Part shown: piece after piece, positions 51,354 to 60,362 of the stretch | Layout of the letters: each line of letters begins with the position of its first letter | Numbering within the stretch: the stretch's first letter is position 1 | DNA from: Tangfeifania diversioriginum | GTDB lineage: Bacteria > Bacteroidota > Bacteroidia > Bacteroidales > Prolixibacteraceae | NCBI RefSeq assembly: GCF_900141875.1 | Contig: NZ_FQZE01000026.1 | Span: 1-64,000 of the forward strand | Direction of reading: 5' to 3' | Length of the DNA stretch: 64,000 bases | The notes under the pieces: generated by a model | Databases searched by the model: none | Seen by the model: the letters and a program-made list of their open reading frames with translations, nothing else | Told to the model about the DNA's origin: nothing | Program-made: the position numbers and the translations under genes

Positions 51354-52172
51354 TTACAAAAGTGAAATGAACTGATGAAGTGGTTCGTTTAATGGTTCGG
51401 GGGTGGATTCAAAATCGGGTAGTAAAAAATAGGTTTGCCCGAAATAATTTTTCAGTAGGGTAATATAATCGCTTTCTTTTTCTATTTGCCCTGAAATCAG
51501 AACTTTGCATTGCTTTGGGGCGATTTTGTATTGTTTGAGCGCTGTGAGTGAATAGTATAAAACATCGTTCGGGTGGCTGTAGGTAAAGCTATTGGTCAAA
51601 ATTAAAGTGCCCTCTTTATGAAGGAAAAGTGAAAAATTATCCGGGCTGAAGAACAGTGTTAAACCCGTTTCTTGGGGGCCGATTAATTGCAGCGATTGTT
51701 GTGCCAATACTTTTCCGGTATGGATAAGCGTGTAGCTATTGAAAACCTTGTCAAATTCATTTTTCAGTTCAACCGGAATTGAAAATAAGAGTGTGGTACT
51801 AAGTTCGTCGATAGCGTTGGCAATAATCTGGCTTTTTACCTGCGCATCGAACAAAAGATTTACAAGGGAACTTGCTTTGTTCTTCTCGTAAAGCTCATTG
51901 GGAACCAATGTAAATTTTGGTGTAATAAAACAAATTGTAACTGACGAAAAGGGTTTGCTCAGAATTTCTTCGGAGTTTGCCCATTCAGCAAACCGGCGTG
52001 CAAGAAACTTTTCGGAGCTAATGGTTACCCGGGTGCTTTTTAGTGCAAGTAACCTGCGTTCGGTTTTATGGGTAACAAAAAAAGAAAATCCATCCAGGCT
52101 GACCTGGATGGATAATTTATATTCACTTATATTTTTTGGTTCAAATGATTGATCTGTTATCAAATCGTGCAT
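51354..52172 (-). CDS. DUF3822 family protein (actin-like fold)
   Basis: 272 residues. 'LSIQVSLDGFSFFV' near residue 19 and the central 'ELSTTLLFSIPVELKNEFDK' together with 'LTLFFSPDNFSLFLHKEGTL' follow the DUF3822 pattern, a Bacteroidota family with an ASKHA/actin-like look. Function unknown; it is a frequent neighbour of rsmD. The ATG at 52172 is used; a longer frame to 52223 runs into the upstream gene's stop at 52177. Confidence 0.88.
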   Translation of the reverse strand: MHDLITDQSFEPKNISEYKLSIQVSLDGFSFFVTHKTERRLLALKSTRVTISSEKFLARRFAEWANSEEILSKPFSSVTICFITPKFTLVPNELYEKNKASSLVNLLFDAQVKSQIIANAIDELSTTLLFSIPVELKNEFDKVFNSYTLIHTGKVLAQQSLQLIGPQETGLTLFFSPDNFSLFLHKEGTLILTNSFTYSHPNDVLYYSLTALKQYKIAPKQCKVLISGQIEKESDYITLLKNYFGQTYFLLPDFESTPEPLNEPLHQFISLL

Positions 52173-52176
52173 CGAC

Positions 52177-52809
52177 TTATTCCCAGTTACCGGCATTATT
52201 ATTGGTTTCGGTAAGCGAGCCAACTTTTAATCCCGGATATTTTCCATTTAATCTACTTGTTTCGTTCAGGTTGATAACATATTGCCTTTCAAGCCCTCTT
52301 AAAACAATATTATTGTGCGCTTTAGCCTCAAAAACGGGAACCTTAATTCCGGAGCCGGTTGTTATTACATTTGACCCCAGCATGAATTCAGCGGTTGTAT
52401 CAGGCACTGGAATTAGTTTAAGATTATCGGCATTGAAAGAACCTCCAAATTCTGATTCGAGAACGCTCTCTTTAATTGTATCGCGGATTAATAAACCCAG
52501 GTCAACTGCCTTTTTTTCTGTCAGGCCTTCTTCTATCATGCTGTCAGTTAATTCACCTACTTTGCGTACATTTTTTACTGAATCGTACTTTACAAAATTG
52601 ATGAGTGTATCCCAACTCCCGGTAAAACGTCCGTGTACATTTTTAAATGCCAGCTCGGCTTTCCTGATTTCTTTCAGTCTTTCGATGGTTGCATCGTAAC
52701 GGGCTTCTTTTGTTTTATCAAAATCGATTGGATCCTGTACACCTTTATAAATAAAGTAGGTTAGTACAATTGCAACAATAAATAGTAAAATCTGAATTAC
52801 GGTTCTCAT
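52177..52809 (-). CDS. Unknown membrane-anchored protein, pseudopilin-like N-terminus
   Basis: 210 residues from ATG 52809: one N-terminal membrane helix ('VIQILLFIVAIVLTYFIYKG', 3-22), then a charged helix with 'RYDATIERLKEIRKAELAFK' and a globular region with 'HGRFTGSWDTLINFV' and 'ETSRLNGKYPGLKVGSL'. The helix followed by 'RKAELAFKNVHGRFTGSWD' recalls type IV pseudopilins, where a short segment of alternating charged residues precedes the globular head, but the prepilin G/E cleavage site is absent. Function unknown. First gene in a unit with DUF3822 and rsmD. Confidence 0.82.
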   Translation of the reverse strand: MRTVIQILLFIVAIVLTYFIYKGVQDPIDFDKTKEARYDATIERLKEIRKAELAFKNVHGRFTGSWDTLINFVKYDSVKNVRKVGELTDSMIEEGLTEKKAVDLGLLIRDTIKESVLESEFGGSFNADNLKLIPVPDTTAEFMLGSNVITTGSGIKVPVFEAKAHNNIVLRGLERQYVINLNETSRLNGKYPGLKVGSLTETNNNAGNWE

Positions 52810-52901
52810 TTTTATAATTTTAATAAGTTTGATGTCGATCGCATGCAAATTTATAAAAAAAAATAAATTACCTTCCTTTGCTGATTGTTATTTTAGCAGC
52901 T

Positions 52902-54341
52902 ATGATCAAAAAACATTTAAAACATTTACTCCATAAAAATTTATCCTTTGCTCCAACTCGGTGCCAGTCAGAATTAATCGAAGGTTTGGCCGCTTTTATA
53001 GCGTCAGAAGAGCAAGACGAAATATTGTTGATAAAAGGTTTTGCCGGTACTGGAAAAACAACCATGATAAACACGCTCACGCAAACGCTAAAATCGGTAA
53101 AGATTAGGACAATTCTCATGGCACCCACCGGAAGGGCAGCAAAAGTTATGGCCGGGTACACCGGAATGCCCGCTTTTACCATTCATAAACAAATATACCG
53201 TCAGCAATCGTCCTCTGATGGAATGGGGAAATTTGTGCTTGACAAAAATCTGTATAAAAACACGTATTTTATTGTTGATGAAGCCTCCATGATTTCAAAC
53301 GAAAGCAACGTGCGCTCTGTGTTCGGAAGTGGCCGCTTACTCGATGATTTGTTAGAGTACGTGTATTCGGGCGAAAACTGCCGGCTGGTGCTTTCGGGCG
53401 ACACGGCGCAGCTCCCGCCGGTGGGGCTCGACATAAGCCCCGCGCTCGAAGCTGCAACATTGCAGTACTTCGGATTTGGTGTGCAGGAGTACGTCTTGAG
53501 AGAAGTGGTGCGCCAGGCAGCCGATTCAGGAATTCTTTCGTGTGCTACGCAGATCAGGACAAATATTGAAGATGAAAAAACCAAGGGGTTTATTCAATTT
53601 GATATAGAGGCTTTTCCCGATGTTGAACGGATATCAGGCGGAGATTTAATTGAAAGCATAACCACCGAATATGAAAAAAACGGGCTATTTGATACTACTG
53701 TGGTAACCCGATCAAACAAACGGGCCAATTTGTTTAACAAGGGAATCCGGGGTTCTATTCTGTATAAAGAAAATGAAATTGAGCGGGGCGATCTATTAAT
53801 GGTAGTAAAAAACAATTACCATTGGGTTACCGAAGATGACGGCCTCGATTTTATTGCCAATGGCGACATTGCCGAAATTCAAACCATTTACGGATACGAA
53901 GAGTTGTATGATTTCCGGTTTGCCAATGTTTGTCTTCGTTTTGTGGATTACGAAAATGTGGAAATCGACTGCAAAATTATTCTCGATACCTTGTCAATTG
54001 AAACCGCTTCTTTTTCTTCAGACCAAAACCGGCAGCTTTTCGAGAAGGTGTCTGAAGATTACCAGGATATAAAAAACAAGCGAAACCGCTGGGAAAAAGT
54101 TCGTGAAAATCCATATTTCAACGCGTTGCAGGTGAAGTATGCCTACGCGTTAACCTGCCACAAGGCGCAGGGTGGCCAATGGAAAACAGTTTTTATTGAC
54201 CACGGTTACCTGGTGGAAGACATGCTGAACAACGACTATTACCGATGGTTGTACACCGCTTTTACCCGCCCGGTAGAAAAATTATATCTGGTGAATTTTC
54301 ATAAGAATTTTTTTGAAGCTGAGGAGTCTGATGAGTTCTGA
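52902..54341 (+). CDS. ATP-dependent RecD-like DNA helicase (SF1)
   Basis: 479 residues. Walker A 'IKGFAGTGKTTMINTL' near 45, 'MAPTGRAAKVMAGYTG' near 74, Walker B 'IVDEASMISNE' near 124, 'LSGDTAQLPPV' near 162, and C-terminal UvrD_C_2 motifs 'ALTCHKAQGGQWKTVFIDHG' near 419 and 'YTAFTRPVEKLYLV' near 450. This is the RecD2/Pif1-like group common in Bacteroidota; 5'-3' helicase. ATG 52902 chosen: an in-frame TTG at 52878 lies in the promoter region. Divergent from the pseudopilin-like gene. Confidence 0.93.
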   Translation: MIKKHLKHLLHKNLSFAPTRCQSELIEGLAAFIASEEQDEILLIKGFAGTGKTTMINTLTQTLKSVKIRTILMAPTGRAAKVMAGYTGMPAFTIHKQIYRQQSSSDGMGKFVLDKNLYKNTYFIVDEASMISNESNVRSVFGSGRLLDDLLEYVYSGENCRLVLSGDTAQLPPVGLDISPALEAATLQYFGFGVQEYVLREVVRQAADSGILSCATQIRTNIEDEKTKGFIQFDIEAFPDVERISGGDLIESITTEYEKNGLFDTTVVTRSNKRANLFNKGIRGSILYKENEIERGDLLMVVKNNYHWVTEDDGLDFIANGDIAEIQTIYGYEELYDFRFANVCLRFVDYENVEIDCKIILDTLSIETASFSSDQNRQLFEKVSEDYQDIKNKRNRWEKVRENPYFNALQVKYAYALTCHKAQGGQWKTVFIDHGYLVEDMLNNDYYRWLYTAFTRPVEKLYLVNFHKNFFEAEESDEF

Positions 54342-54440
54342 ATTTGCATTGGTGTTTAGTCAAAAAAATGAGGACCATGCGCGGGCATTTATTGAATTTT
54401 AGAAAGAATTTTTGAGGTGTGAGTATTTAATCCCCCTAAA

Positions 54441-54497
54441 TCCCCCTTTGGTATCCATCTGGCGTTTTCCAAATCCAAACTTGCAACCAAAGGGGGA
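54441..54497. repeat. Intergenic inverted repeat (ccccctttggt type)
   Basis: tccccctttggt (54441-54452) and accaaaggggga (54486-54497) form 12-bp perfect arms. A tccccctaaatcccccttt motif precedes. Widespread Bacteroidota intergenic element. Confidence 0.65.
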
Positions 54498-54626
54498 CGG
54501 GGAGCAGCATCGGAGCGCGTCCTCCTTTGAATAGGATCATTATTTTGAAATACAATGATTGATTTTTAAAGGAGGCCGGAGGATTCAGAACTGCTGATTT
54601 TGATATTTTAATGGAGTGGCACGATA

Positions 54627-54654
54627 GAACCGTTCTTTTCGGAGAGAACGGTTC
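54627..54654 (+). repeat. Strong hairpin between helicase gene and islet
   Basis: gaaccgttct (54627-54636) / agaacggttc (54645-54654), 8-base loop. A T run comes 14 nt later, so it may be a weak terminator for the helicase gene. Confidence 0.55.
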
Positions 54655-54788
54655 CTTTGGAGTTATTGTTTTTTTAACAAAAGATTGGTAGTTTTAAACA
54701 CCGAATTAAACCAAAAACGATGAATACGCATTGGGAAATAACGCAAGAAAGAATATTAAAAAGCATAAATCTGAATATATACTTGTTG

Positions 54789-54884
54789 GCGCAAATTTGT
54801 CCCGAAGGGATGCATTCGCGCAATTTGTGCCATGGAAATGAAAGCACGGATTACGCCGAAGGCATCCCCATGGGACAAATCCGC
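54789..54884. repeat. Long imperfect inverted repeat upstream of the DUF6994 gene
   Basis: gcgcaaatttgtcccgaag (from 54789) pairs with the complement of the stretch near 54862-54884 (gcatccccatgggacaaatc), with a nested pair near 54818-54831 and 54844-54856. REP-like element. The small frame at 54720-54932 lies in this repeat and is not called. Confidence 0.65.
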
Positions 54885-54924
54885 ACTAGCGGGGTAGCAA
54901 GTTTTCTACCGAAGAATTGTAATC

Positions 54925-55653
54925 ATGAATAAAATTGATATCAATTTTGATTTTAGACAAGACAGTAAATGTGGCGACCCCGATACAGACAGCCACAAGT
55001 TGTATTACGCACATACATTATTATGGAATAAAGTGTTACCGTGTGGAAAAATTTATGACGTAGAAATTACCAGCAACAAATATGGTAGACTGCTCATAAA
55101 AAACAACTTAGGTGATAATTTATCAAGTGATAGAATGTGTCCGCATTTTGATGGAAAATATAAGGGTAAATTCGATGGATGCTTGTCTGACATGGAGCGA
55201 GAAGAACTAAAATATAAAGTTCGTACCATTGGAGGTCATATAATATTTCCTGCTCATAATAAGAATGGTTTTACCGTAAATCAAGCCAGAGGAATAAGCA
55301 GATTGATTTGTGACAGGTTTGATTTGACTTTGGAATGCATTAGACGCTTTTATAATGAAGAAAAAAGTCCACTTTATGATGCACTTTTGAGATACAATGA
55401 TTTTTTTGATTTGTTTGTTGATTTCACTGGATACGTTGATTTCTTTATGCTGCAGGATTTTATAGACGACGAAGAGCAAATTAATTTTTCTATACCATTT
55501 GATAATTTTACTCGACCACCATTGCCTCAAACAGTTTGTGAGTACAAGAAATACACAACTCATACAATAGATTTGATAAATAGAAGAAATAAGAGAATCT
55601 TAGAAAGTCTCTATAAAATTGAAGATATCAATATATCTGTTTGTAATAAATAG
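54925..55653 (+). CDS. DUF6994-family protein in a repeat-bounded AT-rich islet
   Basis: 242 residues, no signal peptide or membrane helix. 'IDINFDFRQDSKCGDPD' (3-19), 'TIGGHIIFPAHNKNGFTVNQ' near 98, 'DRFDLTLECIRRFY' near 128 and 'RYNDFFDLFVDFTGYVDFFM' near 155 fit the DUF6994 pattern (SPL.DAL.RY.DFF). Function unknown; members occur in scattered, accessory locations. Codon choice (many AAA, ATT, AGA, GAT) is more AT-rich than the neighbours, and REP-like inverted repeats lie on both sides, which suggests recent gain. Start is the ATG at 54925. Confidence 0.82.
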   Translation: MNKIDINFDFRQDSKCGDPDTDSHKLYYAHTLLWNKVLPCGKIYDVEITSNKYGRLLIKNNLGDNLSSDRMCPHFDGKYKGKFDGCLSDMEREELKYKVRTIGGHIIFPAHNKNGFTVNQARGISRLICDRFDLTLECIRRFYNEEKSPLYDALLRYNDFFDLFVDFTGYVDFFMLQDFIDDEEQINFSIPFDNFTRPPLPQTVCEYKKYTTHTIDLINRRNKRILESLYKIEDINISVCNK

Positions 55654-55689
55654 TCCTTTCTAAAGCAGACCATGCCGTTCCACTCGCTG

Positions 55690-55710
55690 GCGTGGATTTG
55701 TAATCCGTGC
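55690..55710. repeat. Inverted repeat downstream of the DUF6994 gene
   Basis: gcgtggatttgtaatccgtgc (55690-55710) contains ggatt/aatcc arms around tgt. Related in sequence to the element at 54789-54884 (ggatt, caaat). Confidence 0.5.
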
Positions 55711-55739
55711 TTTTTAGTTTTAAAATGTCATTACCTATT

Positions 55740-56657
55740 CTATTCTCCCACTTCATACCTACTCCCATCCTCCGCAGCCACGGTGTTTGGAAATACCGCC
55801 CGGGCTTCTTTTAGAAATGGCGAAACATTTTTATAACGCGCTGAAAAATGGCCGAGAATGAGTTGGCGTGCGTTGGCCATTTTCGCAATTTCGGCGGCTT
55901 CACGGGCGGTTGAGTGATAAGTGTTTTGAGCCCATTCCTTCAGTTCTTCGGTAAATGTGGCTTCGTGGTACAATAAATCCACATCTTTTATAATTTCCGC
56001 AACCGGCGGATGAAAAGCGGTATCGGAACAAAAAGCGTACGATCGTGGCCGGGGTGGAGGAGTGGTCAGCTCTTCGTGAGGAATAAATTCGCCTTCCGAA
56101 GTTTGGAAACCGGCACCTCTCTTAATTTTTATGATTTCAGGAATCGGGATGTTGTACTTTTTTACATATTCCTTTTTAATATTGGCTTCTTTGGGGTGTT
56201 CTTTAAAAAGAAAACCACAAGTGTTAATGCTGTGTTTGAGCGGAAATGAGGTGACTTCCACCTTTTTATCTGAATAAATAACTTGCGGCTTTTTAAAATT
56301 CAGCGGGTGAAAAACTATATTAAACTGAAGGCCTGCTTTCAGAAATTCGAGTTGGGGCTGGATGATGTCTTTCAGCTGCGAGGGGGAATAAATATGAATG
56401 TCTTTTTTCAGCCCCAGCAGGTTGAATGTTGAAATCATGCCGATTAGTCCGTAGAAATGATCGCCATGCAAGTGCGAAATAAAGATGTGCTGAATTTTAC
56501 TGAACCCAATTTTTTGCCGCCTGATTTGAATTTGGGTTCCCTCGCCGCAATCGATCAAAAAAAACCGCCCAAGTGCATTCAGCACCTGGGCGGTTGGGTA
56601 TCTTTCAGAAGTTGGTGTTGCAGAACTACTCCCTAATATGGTTAATTCAAAGGGCAT
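55740..56657 (-). CDS. rnz: Ribonuclease Z
   Basis: 305 residues, short-form RNase Z. Metal motif 'FISHLHGDHFYGLIGM' near 58-73 (HxHxDH), 'SYAFCSDTAFHPPV' near 204, 'LLYHEATFTEELKEWA' near 225 and 'YHSTAREAAEIAKMA' near 243, plus 'LGHFSARY' near 270. An exosite flap follows the HxHxDH part. Processes tRNA 3' ends. STAS protein gene lies 9 bp upstream on the same strand. Confidence 0.96.
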   Translation of the reverse strand: MPFELTILGSSSATPTSERYPTAQVLNALGRFFLIDCGEGTQIQIRRQKIGFSKIQHIFISHLHGDHFYGLIGMISTFNLLGLKKDIHIYSPSQLKDIIQPQLEFLKAGLQFNIVFHPLNFKKPQVIYSDKKVEVTSFPLKHSINTCGFLFKEHPKEANIKKEYVKKYNIPIPEIIKIKRGAGFQTSEGEFIPHEELTTPPPRPRSYAFCSDTAFHPPVAEIIKDVDLLYHEATFTEELKEWAQNTYHSTAREAAEIAKMANARQLILGHFSARYKNVSPFLKEARAVFPNTVAAEDGSRYEVGE

Positions 56658-56666
56658 AATGTTATG

Positions 56667-57020
56667 CTACATCTCCTTCTTTTTTTTCAGTAACTCTTCT
56701 GCTTCTTCAACAGTTTTTGTAATGAGCAAAACCGTATGAAGCATCGAAATTCTGATTAGGTTCTCCACATCGGGTTGTAACCCCGTTAAAACAAATGTTC
56801 CTATTGCATCTTCAGATAAACGGTTGCCTACCAAAATGGCCCGCAGGCCCGACGAGTCGCAGTATTTACATTGACTAATATCGAGAATGATGTTAACATG
56901 TCCATTGTTGTTGAGAACAACCAGTTCCGATTTTAAATCGGGAGCAGTGTTGGTATCCAGCCTTTCGGTTTGAACTTTAACCAGGGTATAATCTTTATTC
57001 TTTTGAATTTCTAATGACAT
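56667..57020 (-). CDS. STAS-domain protein (anti-sigma antagonist-like)
   Basis: 117 residues. 'TAPDLKSELVVLNNNGHVNI' near 24, 'LDISQCKYCDSSGLRAILVG' near 46-65 (the DSSG phosphoacceptor serine) and 'LTGLQPDVENLIRIS' near 79 define an anti-sigma-factor antagonist (SpoIIAA-like) fold. Ends in a Lys-rich 'ELLKKKKEM'. No cognate serine kinase or phosphatase is nearby. It probably takes part in a partner-switching pathway, though its partners are unknown. Between rpsA and rnz. Confidence 0.93.
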   Translation of the reverse strand: MSLEIQKNKDYTLVKVQTERLDTNTAPDLKSELVVLNNNGHVNIILDISQCKYCDSSGLRAILVGNRLSEDAIGTFVLTGLQPDVENLIRISMLHTVLLITKTVEEAEELLKKKKEM

Positions 57021-57067
57021 AGTACAATTTACGAAATTCCGGCTAATAAAAATTAACCAAAACCATA

Positions 57068-59233
57068 TTATTTATCGTTTTGGTCCTTTTTGTCCTTGGA
57101 TTCTTTGCTCTCTTTGTCTTCCTTGCTTTTTTTACTTTCATCTTTTTCCATCTGTGACTTCAGAGCAGCCAAATCGGAGATATCGCCAAGAGTGGTTTTT
57201 TCGATGTTGTCGCTCATGCTCTTCATTGCTTTTTTATTTGAGCGCGACTGTGTTTTGCGTTTTGCTGAGTCTTCAGCACGTTTTACATCTTCAAATACTC
57301 TTGAATGCGAAACGATAATTCGTTTTGCCGATTTGTTGAATTCAATGACTTTAAAATCCAGTTTTTCGTCTTGTTTTGCTTGGGTACCGTCTTCTTTAAC
57401 CAGGTGACGCGGTGTGGCAAATCCTTCTACTCCGTATGGCAGTGCAACTACGGCACCTTTATCCATCAGGTCAACAACAGTTCCTTCGTGGATTGAATCA
57501 GTGGTAAAAATGGTTTCAAACACTTCCCACGGATTTTCTTCCAGCTGTTTGTGGCCGAGGCTCAGCCTGCGGTTTTCAGCGTCGATGTCCAGCACAACCA
57601 CTTCAATTTCTTCACCTACTGAAGTGAATTCTGACGGATGCTTGATTTTTTTCGTCCAGCTAAGGTCCGAAATGTGAATCAGGCCGTCAACACCTTCGGT
57701 AATTTCAACAAACACACCAAAGTTGGTGAAGTTGCGGACAATGGCTTTGTGTTTTGTGCCAACGCCGTAGTTTTCTTCAATTTTTCCCCATGGGTCTTCT
57801 TTCAGCTGTTTCATGCCGAGCGACATTTTCCGCTCCTCGCGGTCGAGGGTCAGAATAACAGCTTCCACTTCGTCACCCACTTTCAGGAAGTCTTGTGCGC
57901 TGCGCAGGTGCTGGCTCCACGACATTTCTGAAACGTGAATCAGACCTTCTACTCCCGGCGCAATTTCTACAAATGCACCGTAGTCGGCCAGTACAACAAC
58001 TTTTCCTTTTACTTTATCGCCTACTTTCAGTTCTTCGTCCAGTTTATCCCATGGATGTGGGGTCAACTGTTTCAGACCAAGTGCGATGCGTTTTTTGTCG
58101 TCGTCGAAATCGAGGATAACCACGTTCAGCTTCTGATCGAGTTCCACAATTTCGCTCGGGTGAGAAATGCGTCCCCACGAGAGGTCGGTGATGTGAATCA
58201 GACCGTCAACGCCGCCAAGGTCCATAAATACACCGTATGACGTGATGTTTTTAACGGTTCCTTCGAGTACCTGGCCTTTTTCGAGTTTGGCAATAATTTC
58301 TTTCTTCTGCTGTTCGAGTTCGGCTTCAATAAGCGCTTTGTGCGAAACAACAACGTTGCGGTATTCGTGGTTGATTTTCACCACTTTGAATTCCATTGTT
58401 TTACCCACAAATACATCGTAGTCGCGGATAGGTTTCACATCAATTTGTGAACCGGGCAGGAAGGCTTCGATGCCGAATACATCGACAATCATACCACCTT
58501 TTGTGCGGCACTTGATGTAACCTTTGATGATTTCGTCTTTTTCGAGCGATTCGTTTACGCGTTCCCATGAACGGGTTGCACGGGCTTTTTTGTGCGAAAG
58601 GATCATCTGGCCTTTTTTGTCCTCGAGGCTTTCGATGTAAACATCTACTTTGTCGCCCACTTTCAAATCGGGGTTGTACCTGAATTCGTTCAGGCTCACA
58701 ATGCCGTCCGATTTGTAGCCGATGTCAACAACTACCTCGCGTTTGCTCATGGAAATAACCGTGCCTTCGAGAACTTCTTTTTCCGAAACAGTATTTAATG
58801 TATCGTCGTAAAGTTTTTCAAGTTCTTCTTTTTCTTTGTCGGAATACGATTCAATTCCACTTTCGAGGCTGTCCCAGTCGAATTCTTCCGGTTCTTTCGA
58901 TGTTTCTTCCACCTTTGCTTCAACAGGTTCAGCTTTGGTTTCTTCTTTAGTTTCTTCAGCTTTTGGAGTTTCTTCTGCTTTTTCTTCTTTTGCAGGTTCT
59001 TCCTCTTTTTCAGCTTTTTCTTCGGCGGGGGCTGTTTCTTTTTCAGTTTCTTCAGCCTTAGCTTCGGCAGTTTCTTCTTTGGGTGTTTGGGCAGTTTCTT
59101 CTGCTTGAAGGTCTTCTTGTTTCTCAGTGGATTTTTCTTCCACTTTTTCAGAAGCCTTTTTTTCTTCCTGAGCAGGTGTATCAGCTACTTTCTTAGCTTC
59201 CTGTTCAACATTTTCATTTTTCTTTTCAGTCAT
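57068..59233 (-). CDS. rpsA: 30S ribosomal protein S1 with long acidic N-terminal extension
   Basis: 721 residues, longer than E. coli S1 (557). An N-terminal Lys/Glu/Ala/Thr/Pro-rich tail (about 1-118) of low complexity precedes 'FDWDSLESGIESYSDKEKEE', then six S1 RNA-binding domains: 'LEGTVISMSKREVVVDIGYK' (~153), 'IIKGYIKCRTKGGMIVDVFG' (~236), 'VLEGTVKNITSYGVFMDLGG' (~324), 'VKGKVVVLADYGAFVEIAPG' (~410), 'HKAIVRNFTNFGVFVEITEG' (~497) and 'HEGTVVDLMDKGAVVALPYG' (~583). The C-terminus is Lys/Glu/Ser-rich again. Ribosomal protein central to mRNA binding in bacteria with few Shine-Dalgarno sites. Promoter at 59287-59317. Confidence 0.95.
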   Translation of the reverse strand: MTEKKNENVEQEAKKVADTPAQEEKKASEKVEEKSTEKQEDLQAEETAQTPKEETAEAKAEETEKETAPAEEKAEKEEEPAKEEKAEETPKAEETKEETKAEPVEAKVEETSKEPEEFDWDSLESGIESYSDKEKEELEKLYDDTLNTVSEKEVLEGTVISMSKREVVVDIGYKSDGIVSLNEFRYNPDLKVGDKVDVYIESLEDKKGQMILSHKKARATRSWERVNESLEKDEIIKGYIKCRTKGGMIVDVFGIEAFLPGSQIDVKPIRDYDVFVGKTMEFKVVKINHEYRNVVVSHKALIEAELEQQKKEIIAKLEKGQVLEGTVKNITSYGVFMDLGGVDGLIHITDLSWGRISHPSEIVELDQKLNVVILDFDDDKKRIALGLKQLTPHPWDKLDEELKVGDKVKGKVVVLADYGAFVEIAPGVEGLIHVSEMSWSQHLRSAQDFLKVGDEVEAVILTLDREERKMSLGMKQLKEDPWGKIEENYGVGTKHKAIVRNFTNFGVFVEITEGVDGLIHISDLSWTKKIKHPSEFTSVGEEIEVVVLDIDAENRRLSLGHKQLEENPWEVFETIFTTDSIHEGTVVDLMDKGAVVALPYGVEGFATPRHLVKEDGTQAKQDEKLDFKVIEFNKSAKRIIVSHSRVFEDVKRAEDSAKRKTQSRSNKKAMKSMSDNIEKTTLGDISDLAALKSQMEKDESKKSKEDKESKESKDKKDQNDK

Positions 59234-59286
59234 GTAATTCTTAATAAATTAATAAGTTAGACATTATTTTGTTTGTAATTCGCGCG

Positions 59287-59317
59287 CAAAAATATAACTT
59301 AATTCACTTATATCAAA
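59287..59317 (-). promoter_or_regulatory. Promoter for rpsA (full Bacteroidota consensus)
   Basis: On the minus strand TTTG (59317-59314), a 19-nt spacer and TATTTTTG (59294-59287), matching -33 TTTG / -7 TAnnTTTG exactly. The leader to ATG 59233 is about 48 nt. Confidence 0.75.
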
Positions 59318-59432
59318 GGTTTTCAGTATTTTATTTAAGCTGATTGACAATTCTGTAACATTCGCGGTTCCAGGTAAATTGTTAAAATTGGTTTTTCTTT
59401 CAAACCATTTCGTGCATGCGGTTTTATTTTAT

Positions 59433-59440
59433 TAATTTTG
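59433..59440 (+). promoter_or_regulatory. Promoter -7 box for rfbA
   Basis: TAATTTTG at 59433-59440. A TTTCG at 59408-59412 could serve as a weak -33 at 20-21 nt. ATG 59475 follows 34 bp later. Confidence 0.5.
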
Positions 59441-59474
59441 ACATCCGTTTTTCAAATTAACCAAATAATACAAG

Positions 59475-60356
59475 ATGAAAGGAATTATACTTGCTGGAGG
59501 TGCCGGAACAAGGCTTTATCCAATTACGCAATCCATTTCGAAACAGATTATCCCGGTTTACGACAAACCGATGATTTATTACCCGCTGTCCGTTTTAATG
59601 CTGGCAGGAATCCGCGAGATTTTGATTATTTCAACGCCCTCGGATATCAGCCTTTATGAAAATTTGCTGGGGAACGGAAAGCAGCTTGGGTTGGAAATTT
59701 CATACAAAATTCAACCCTCACCCGACGGGCTGGCACAGGCTTTTATTCTGGGAGAAGAATTTATTGGCGACGATAACGTGTGCATGATTCTGGGCGACAA
59801 TATTTTTTACGGCTATAATTTCCGTTCAATTCTCGAAGATGCTGCCCGTCTTGAAGACGGTGCTACTGTATTTGGTTATTACGTGAATGATCCGGAAAGA
59901 TATGGTGTGGTTGATTTTGACCAAAACGGGAAAGTAATCTCCATTGAAGAGAAACCCAAACAACCCAAATCGAGTTACGCGGTTACGGGTTTATATTTCT
60001 ACTCCAACGATGTGGTTCAGAAAGCCAAAAGCCTCAAACCTTCGGCACGCGGCGAACTGGAAATTACCGATTTGAACCGTATCTACCTCGAAGAAAATAA
60101 ACTGAATGTAAAATTGCTGGGCCGGGGTTTTGCCTGGCTCGATACCGGCACGCACGATAGTTTGTTGCAGGCATCCAACTTTATTGCCACCATTGAACAG
60201 CGGCAGGGGTTAAAAGTGTCGTGCATCGAGGAAATTGCATACAAAAAAGGTTTCATAAACAAGGAGCAATTGCTGGAACTGGCACAGCCATTAAGCAAAA
60301 ATCAATACGGAGAATACTTGCTGCGGCTGGCCGAAAAACAAATTTTGTCATTTTAA
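59475..60356 (+). CDS. rfbA: Glucose-1-phosphate thymidylyltransferase
   Basis: 293 residues. '[16 protein letters not shown]' (4-19) and '[17 protein letters not shown]' (~24-40) give the nucleotide-binding and sugar-binding motifs; '[10 protein letters not shown]' near 105 is the metal-binding Asp, and '[20 protein letters not shown]' near 157 is typical. Makes dTDP-glucose, first step of dTDP-L-rhamnose synthesis. Heads an operon rfbA-rfbC-rfbD-phosphosugar mutase. rfbB is not in the window. Confidence 0.96.
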   Translation: MKGIILAGGAGTRLYPITQSISKQIIPVYDKPMIYYPLSVLMLAGIREILIISTPSDISLYENLLGNGKQLGLEISYKIQPSPDGLAQAFILGEEFIGDDNVCMILGDNIFYGYNFRSILEDAARLEDGATVFGYYVNDPERYGVVDFDQNGKVISIEEKPKQPKSSYAVTGLYFYSNDVVQKAKSLKPSARGELEITDLNRIYLEENKLNVKLLGRGFAWLDTGTHDSLLQASNFIATIEQRQGLKVSCIEEIAYKKGFINKEQLLELAQPLSKNQYGEYLLRLAEKQILSF

Positions 60357-60362
60357 CAATCT

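Noticed and set aside
54720-54932. 70-codon frame upstream of the DUF6994 gene
   Set aside because: It lies within the long inverted repeat (54789-54884) and its composition follows the repeat; no homology or start signal.
58836-59108. 90-codon Ser/Val/Ala-rich plus-strand frame
   Set aside because: Antisense shadow of the Glu/Lys/Ala-rich rpsA extension.
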